DNA of 64,000 nt from Prolixibacteraceae bacterium (lineage in GTDB: Bacteria > Bacteroidota > Bacteroidia > Bacteroidales > Prolixibacteraceae). Below, piece by piece: positions 60,535-64,000 of the stretch. The number at the start of each line of letters is the position of its first letter. Positions within the stretch are counted from its first letter, which is position 1. Below the pieces are notes generated by a model. It was not told the DNA's origin and ran no database searches. It saw only the letters and a list, made by a program, of their open reading frames with translations. Where the stretch lies: assembly GCA_003506435.1 (NCBI GenBank), contig DOAQ01000020.1:69755-133754 (forward strand), in the 5' to 3' direction. A program made the translations under genes and the position numbers.

Positions 60535-63321
60535 TTAATGAGCTTCCAGCCAATTCGCCCCGGTATTCATTTCCACGGTCAGGGGCAGGCCAATATCGAC
60601 CGCGTTTTCCATGCCTTTTCGTACAATTTCCTTCATCCGGTCAATCTCATTGCGTACAACATCGAAATTCAGTTCGTCGTGTACCTGCATCACCATTTTC
60701 GATTGCAGCTTTTGCCGTTTTAACTCGCGCCATATATTCACCATAGCCAGCTTAATAATGTCGGCTGCCGAACCCTGAATGGGCGCGTTGATGGCATTTC
60801 GCTCGGCCACCCCGCGAACCACGGCATTGGCTGAATTAATATCGCTTAAATAACGTTTGCGTCCCATAATTGTTTGAACGAAACCTGCTTCACGGGCTTT
60901 TAAAATACTTTCGTCCATGTATTGTTTCACGCTGGAGAAATTCTCAAAATACCCGTCGATCAACTCTTTTGCTTCGGTACGCGGAATGTTCAGCCGCTGC
61001 GAAAGGCCGAAAGCCGAGATGCCGTAAATAATCCCGAAGTTGGCCGTTTTGGCCTTCCGGCGCATGTCGGAACTGACTTCCGAAACCGGTATTTTGTAAA
61101 TTTTGGATGCCGTGATGGCATGAATATCGTCGCCGTTGCGGAAGGCTTCCAGCATTTGTTCGTCTTTGCTCAGTGCGGCCATGATGCGGAGTTCAATCTG
61201 CGAATAGTCGGCCGATAAAAACAAATGGTTTTCGTCGGAAGGAATAAACGCCTTGCGTATTTCGCGCCCGTTCGCATCGCGGATCGGAATGTTTTGCAGG
61301 TTCGGATCGGTCGAACTCAGGCGGCCTGTGGCAGCAATGGCCTGATTGTATGAAGTGTGAACCTTCCCTGTTCTTGGGTTGATCAATAGCGGCAAGGCCT
61401 CCACATAGGTTGAAAGCAGTTTTTTCAGCCCGCGGTAATCGAGTATTTTCCCGACAATCGGATGCCGGTCGGCTAGTTTTTCAAGTATATCTTCCGAAGT
61501 AGAATATTGCTTGGTTTTGGTTTTCTTCGCGTTCGAATCAATTTTCAGTTTCTCAAACAAAATCACGCCCAATTGTTTTGGTGACGAAATATTGAATTCT
61601 TCGCCAGCCATCTCAATAATCTCACGTTCAATATCAATAATCTGGTGGCGTAAAATTTCAGCGTAGCGGTTCAGTTCATCCGGATTAATTCGTACACCGG
61701 CCATTTCCATGTCGGCCAAAACATACACCAGCGGCATTTCAACTTCATTGAACAGTTTTCGTACCCCGAACTGATCGAGTTGCGGATCGATTGCCCTTTT
61801 CAGTTGAAGCGTCAGGTCGGCATCTTCACAGGCGTAATCTCTCAGTTTCTCAACGGGAACCTGCCGCATGTTTATCTGGGCAATGCCTTTTTTGCCGATC
61901 AGGCTTTCGGTGGTCACCTTTTCGTAGCCCAGGTATTGCTCGCACAAATAGTCGAGGTTGTGGCGCAGCTCGGGCTGAATCAGGTAATGGGCAATCATCG
62001 TGTCATACAGCGGGCCTTTCACCTCGATGTTGTAATTCATCAGCACCGAAATGTCATATTTCAGGTTTTGCCCGATTTTCACGATGCGTTCGTCTCCAAA
62101 AATCAGTTCAAATTCTTTCACAACGGCCAGCGCTTTTTCTCTTTCTTTCGGAACGGGAACACAATACGCCTCGTGGTTACGGAACGAAAATGAGAGACAC
62201 ACCAGTTCCGCGGTGCGGGTATCGAGGCCTGTGGTTTCGGTGTCGAAACAAAATTCATCCTGAACCGAAAGTTCGGCCCGCAGACTGGCGCGCTGCTCAG
62301 GCGTTTCAATCAGGTAATAATCGTGCGGTATTTTTTCTATGGTATCCAGATTTTTTTCTTCGACAACAAGCGGTTCGAGCGATGCGCCAAATAACGTTCC
62401 CTGTTCGAAAGCCGGAGCAGCTTGTTTTTCCGGCTGACTAACCGTTGCCGGAATTCGTTCCATGAACGTGCGGAACTCCAGTTCAGTAAATACTTTTTTC
62501 AGTTTCTGACTGTCGGGTTCGCTCATTTCGAGAGCTGTTTCATCGAACGAAACCGGCACATCGAGAATAATTTTGGCCAGTACCTGCGACATGCGAACCT
62601 GTTTCTCATAGATTTCGAGGTTCTCTTTTTGCTTGCCCTTCAACTGGTCGATATTTTTATACAGATTGTCGATGCTGCCAAAGTCGGAAATCAGTTTCAT
62701 AGCCGTTTTCGGCCCGATGCCCGGACAGCCGGGAATATTATCGGAGGTATCACCCATCAGCCCCAGCACATCGATCACCTGTTCGGGCCGTTCCACCATA
62801 AAATTTTCTTTCACCTGATCGACTCCCCAGATTTCAATTTCATTTCCGCCGCGCGCCGGTTTGTACATGAAAATATTTTCGGAAACCAGTTGCGCATAAT
62901 CTTTATCGGGAGTGACCATGAACGTTTCGTAGCCTTTCGTTTCCGCCATTTTGGCCAGCGTACCGATCACATCGTCGGCTTCGAACCCGGCTTTTTCCAG
63001 AATCGGGATATTGTAGGCTTCAATAATCTGGCGGATATACGGAATGGCCTTCCGGAGGTCTTCGGGCATTTCCTCGCGGTTGGCTTTGTAGGCATCGAAC
63101 ATTTCGTGCCGGAATGTGGGCACATTCAAGTCGAAAACAACAGCGATATGACTGGGTTTTTCGTTTTTCAGCAACTGGTCGAGCGTATTTACAAAACCGA
63201 ACATGGCCGAAGTATTCAGCCCTTTCGAGTTAAACCGCGGGTTTTTGATGAATGCAAAATACGAGCGGTAAATCAGCGCATAGGCATCGAGCAGGAAGAG
63301 TCGTTTTTTGTTTTCAGACAT
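60535..63321 (-). CDS. polA: DNA polymerase I
   Basis: From ATG 63321 (MSENKKRLFLLDAYALIYRSY) the protein has 928 residues; the frame runs on to 63393 and overlaps queD, which is not credible. All three activities look intact: the 5' nuclease (GFEADDVIGTLA, GLMGDTSDNIPGCPGIGPKTA), the 3'-5' exonuclease with FCFDTETTGLDT, and the polymerase with DPNLQNIPIR, SADYSQIELR, the O-helix RRKAKTANFGIIYG and VHDEL. It functions in repair and RNA-primer removal. It is 10 bases downstream of queD in one operon. Confidence 0.97.
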   Translation of the reverse strand: MSENKKRLFLLDAYALIYRSYFAFIKNPRFNSKGLNTSAMFGFVNTLDQLLKNEKPSHIAVVFDLNVPTFRHEMFDAYKANREEMPEDLRKAIPYIRQIIEAYNIPILEKAGFEADDVIGTLAKMAETKGYETFMVTPDKDYAQLVSENIFMYKPARGGNEIEIWGVDQVKENFMVERPEQVIDVLGLMGDTSDNIPGCPGIGPKTAMKLISDFGSIDNLYKNIDQLKGKQKENLEIYEKQVRMSQVLAKIILDVPVSFDETALEMSEPDSQKLKKVFTELEFRTFMERIPATVSQPEKQAAPAFEQGTLFGASLEPLVVEEKNLDTIEKIPHDYYLIETPEQRASLRAELSVQDEFCFDTETTGLDTRTAELVCLSFSFRNHEAYCVPVPKEREKALAVVKEFELIFGDERIVKIGQNLKYDISVLMNYNIEVKGPLYDTMIAHYLIQPELRHNLDYLCEQYLGYEKVTTESLIGKKGIAQINMRQVPVEKLRDYACEDADLTLQLKRAIDPQLDQFGVRKLFNEVEMPLVYVLADMEMAGVRINPDELNRYAEILRHQIIDIEREIIEMAGEEFNISSPKQLGVILFEKLKIDSNAKKTKTKQYSTSEDILEKLADRHPIVGKILDYRGLKKLLSTYVEALPLLINPRTGKVHTSYNQAIAATGRLSSTDPNLQNIPIRDANGREIRKAFIPSDENHLFLSADYSQIELRIMAALSKDEQMLEAFRNGDDIHAITASKIYKIPVSEVSSDMRRKAKTANFGIIYGISAFGLSQRLNIPRTEAKELIDGYFENFSSVKQYMDESILKAREAGFVQTIMGRKRYLSDINSANAVVRGVAERNAINAPIQGSAADIIKLAMVNIWRELKRQKLQSKMVMQVHDELNFDVVRNEIDRMKEIVRKGMENAVDIGLPLTVEMNTGANWLEAH

Positions 63322-63331
63322 GAATTTTAGT

Positions 63332-63781
63332 TTAAAGGTTATCGGAAGCAAACCATTCGGCAAACGAATTAGCTGTTTCGTATAATCGCACACTGAAAAG
63401 TTTCAGGTTGGCGGGCAACAGTTTTTGAATCTTTTCAGCAATATATACAACAAGGTTTTCGGTCGTTGGTTGAAAACCGACCAAATGAAGACGTTCGTAC
63501 ATCTGTCCCAGTTCGTCCGGGTTGCGGTGCGGTGCTGCTGCATTGATCATCAGCGAATGGTCGAGTTCATCCACAATATGTTTGTTGATCAGCTTTTTCA
63601 GGTCGCTGAAATCGATGACCATCCCGTTTTTTGGGTCTGCCGGGTTGTTTAGCGGTTCGCCTGAAATGGTTATGCGCAGCTTGTACGAATGACCGTGAAT
63701 ATTTTTGCAAAGCCCGTCGTAATTGAACAGTGCATGAGACATTTCGAAGCCGAATTGTTTGGTTACCCGGATGGTTGCCAT
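63332..63781 (-). CDS. queD: 6-carboxytetrahydropterin synthase
   Basis: A 149-residue member of the PTPS/QueD family. Zinc-binding His are in MSHALF and NIHGHSYK, the catalytic Cys in DGLCKNIHGH, with ELDHSLMIN and TTENLVVYIAEKI also conserved. It makes the queuosine precursor 6-carboxytetrahydropterin; a pyruvoyl-tetrahydropterin synthase role is less likely in this phylum. It leads the queD-polA operon; a near-consensus TAATTTCG -7 box lies on the same strand at 63799-63806. Confidence 0.92.
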   Translation of the reverse strand: MATIRVTKQFGFEMSHALFNYDGLCKNIHGHSYKLRITISGEPLNNPADPKNGMVIDFSDLKKLINKHIVDELDHSLMINAAAPHRNPDELGQMYERLHLVGFQPTTENLVVYIAEKIQKLLPANLKLFSVRLYETANSFAEWFASDNL

Positions 63782-63930
63782 GTGTATTATTTTGCGACCG
63801 AAATTAGGAAGAAACTTTTAGAAATGAAAAGGCCTCTCTATCCCGATGCTTCCATCCCCAAAACGGGGAGACATTGGGCTTGTAACCATGCACTGGTTTT
63901 TCGTTTTGCGGTCATTCCCTTTTAACAGCA

Positions 63931-64000
63931 GGGGAACCACATAGGTCACATAGAACATATAACAGTCCTACCAAAGATTGAGGGTGTCCAAAAAGGTCAT
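63931..64000. mobile_element. Possible insertion-sequence end at the right window edge
   Basis: GGTGTCCAAAAAGGTCAT at 63983-64000 resembles the outer end of several Bacteroidota transposon families, and the preceding ACCACATAGGTCACATAG (63937-63954) is of a dispersed-repeat type. No transposase is in the window, so this is only a hint. Confidence 0.25.

Noticed and set aside
62422..63330. Plus-strand open frame of 302 codons opposite polA
   Set aside because: It is antisense to the conserved 5' nuclease part of polA and has the Phe/His/Asn bias of a reverse-complement shadow.

Overview
The window comes from a member of the Bacteroidota, most likely a marine or gut-type member of the Marinilabiliales/Prolixibacteraceae (the family is an inference). 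The evidence is SusC/SusD pairs, a FecI/FecR-type regulatory locus, type IX secretion C-terminal sorting domains, GldA, a long-form IspG, the DUF4271-hemD-rnpA gene order, and repeated TAnnTTTG promoter -7 elements without Shine-Dalgarno sequences. No rRNA, tRNA or CRISPR array was seen.

Region 1 (1-12161, + strand) is the downstream part of a glycan-utilisation operon: a DUF4838 protein cut by the window edge, a GH106-type rhamnosidase, a GH2 beta-mannosidase, a GH43 enzyme and two URO-D superfamily proteins. One of these two carries a full His-x-Cys...Cys zinc motif, as in corrinoid methyltransferases. A strong intrinsic terminator at 12219-12250 closes the unit.

Region 2 (12562-17837, + strand) is the most unusual part. 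One uninterrupted reading frame joins a complete ECF sigma factor to a complete TonB-dependent outer-membrane receptor (hydrophobic segment, STN domain, carboxypeptidase-like domain, plug, barrel). A FecR-type anti-sigma factor with a DUF4974 domain and a DUF4382 lipoprotein follow, then a terminator. In the usual FecI-FecR-FecA arrangement the sigma factor and receptor are separate proteins; here they are made as one chain.

Region 3 (18004-35372, + strand) is a beta-1,3-glucan (laminarin-like) utilisation locus. It encodes a membrane-anchored propeller/Y_Y_Y/LuxR-type sensor-regulator, SusC, SusD, a PKD-type surface glycan-binding lipoprotein, a GH3 beta-glucosidase, a GH5-CBM6-CBM6 type IX-secreted enzyme interrupted by a -1 frameshift at an A-run, a GH16 lipoprotein and a GH16 type IX-secreted enzyme. 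Surface GH16/GH5 enzymes would cut the polymer, SusCD and the binding protein would import oligomers, and GH3 would finish them.

Region 4 (35430-40871) is housekeeping: a HAD phosphatase, ispG, gldA and metK. Region 5 (40872-43619) is an accessory island of palindromic repeats plus two AT-rich genes (a trypsin-like protein and a TonB-C/TPR-like protein) bracketed by an inverted CGTTAG/CTAACG pair. Two different tandem arrays, both with a 22-bp period and a palindromic core, lie before metK (39230-39360) and after the AT-rich genes (43429-43538).

Region 6 (43620-50979, - strand) holds a DEAD-box RNA helicase and a four-gene operon of a type common in Planctomycetota (Rid/chorismatase-like, DUF1549/DUF1553, DUF1501, PPC-like). 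Region 7 (51105-55192) holds a GH2 beta-galactosidase-like gene divergent from a membrane-anchored winged-helix regulator, with a perfect 7-bp-arm palindrome between them. Region 8 (55406-63781) is housekeeping: ilvE, a hypothetical, rnpA, hemD, DUF4271, dus, a 55-residue gene resembling the N-terminus of HigA antitoxins, polA and queD. The right edge may hold the end of an insertion sequence. Three different membrane-anchored transcription regulators (sigma-receptor fusion, propeller-LuxR, winged-helix) occur in this one window.
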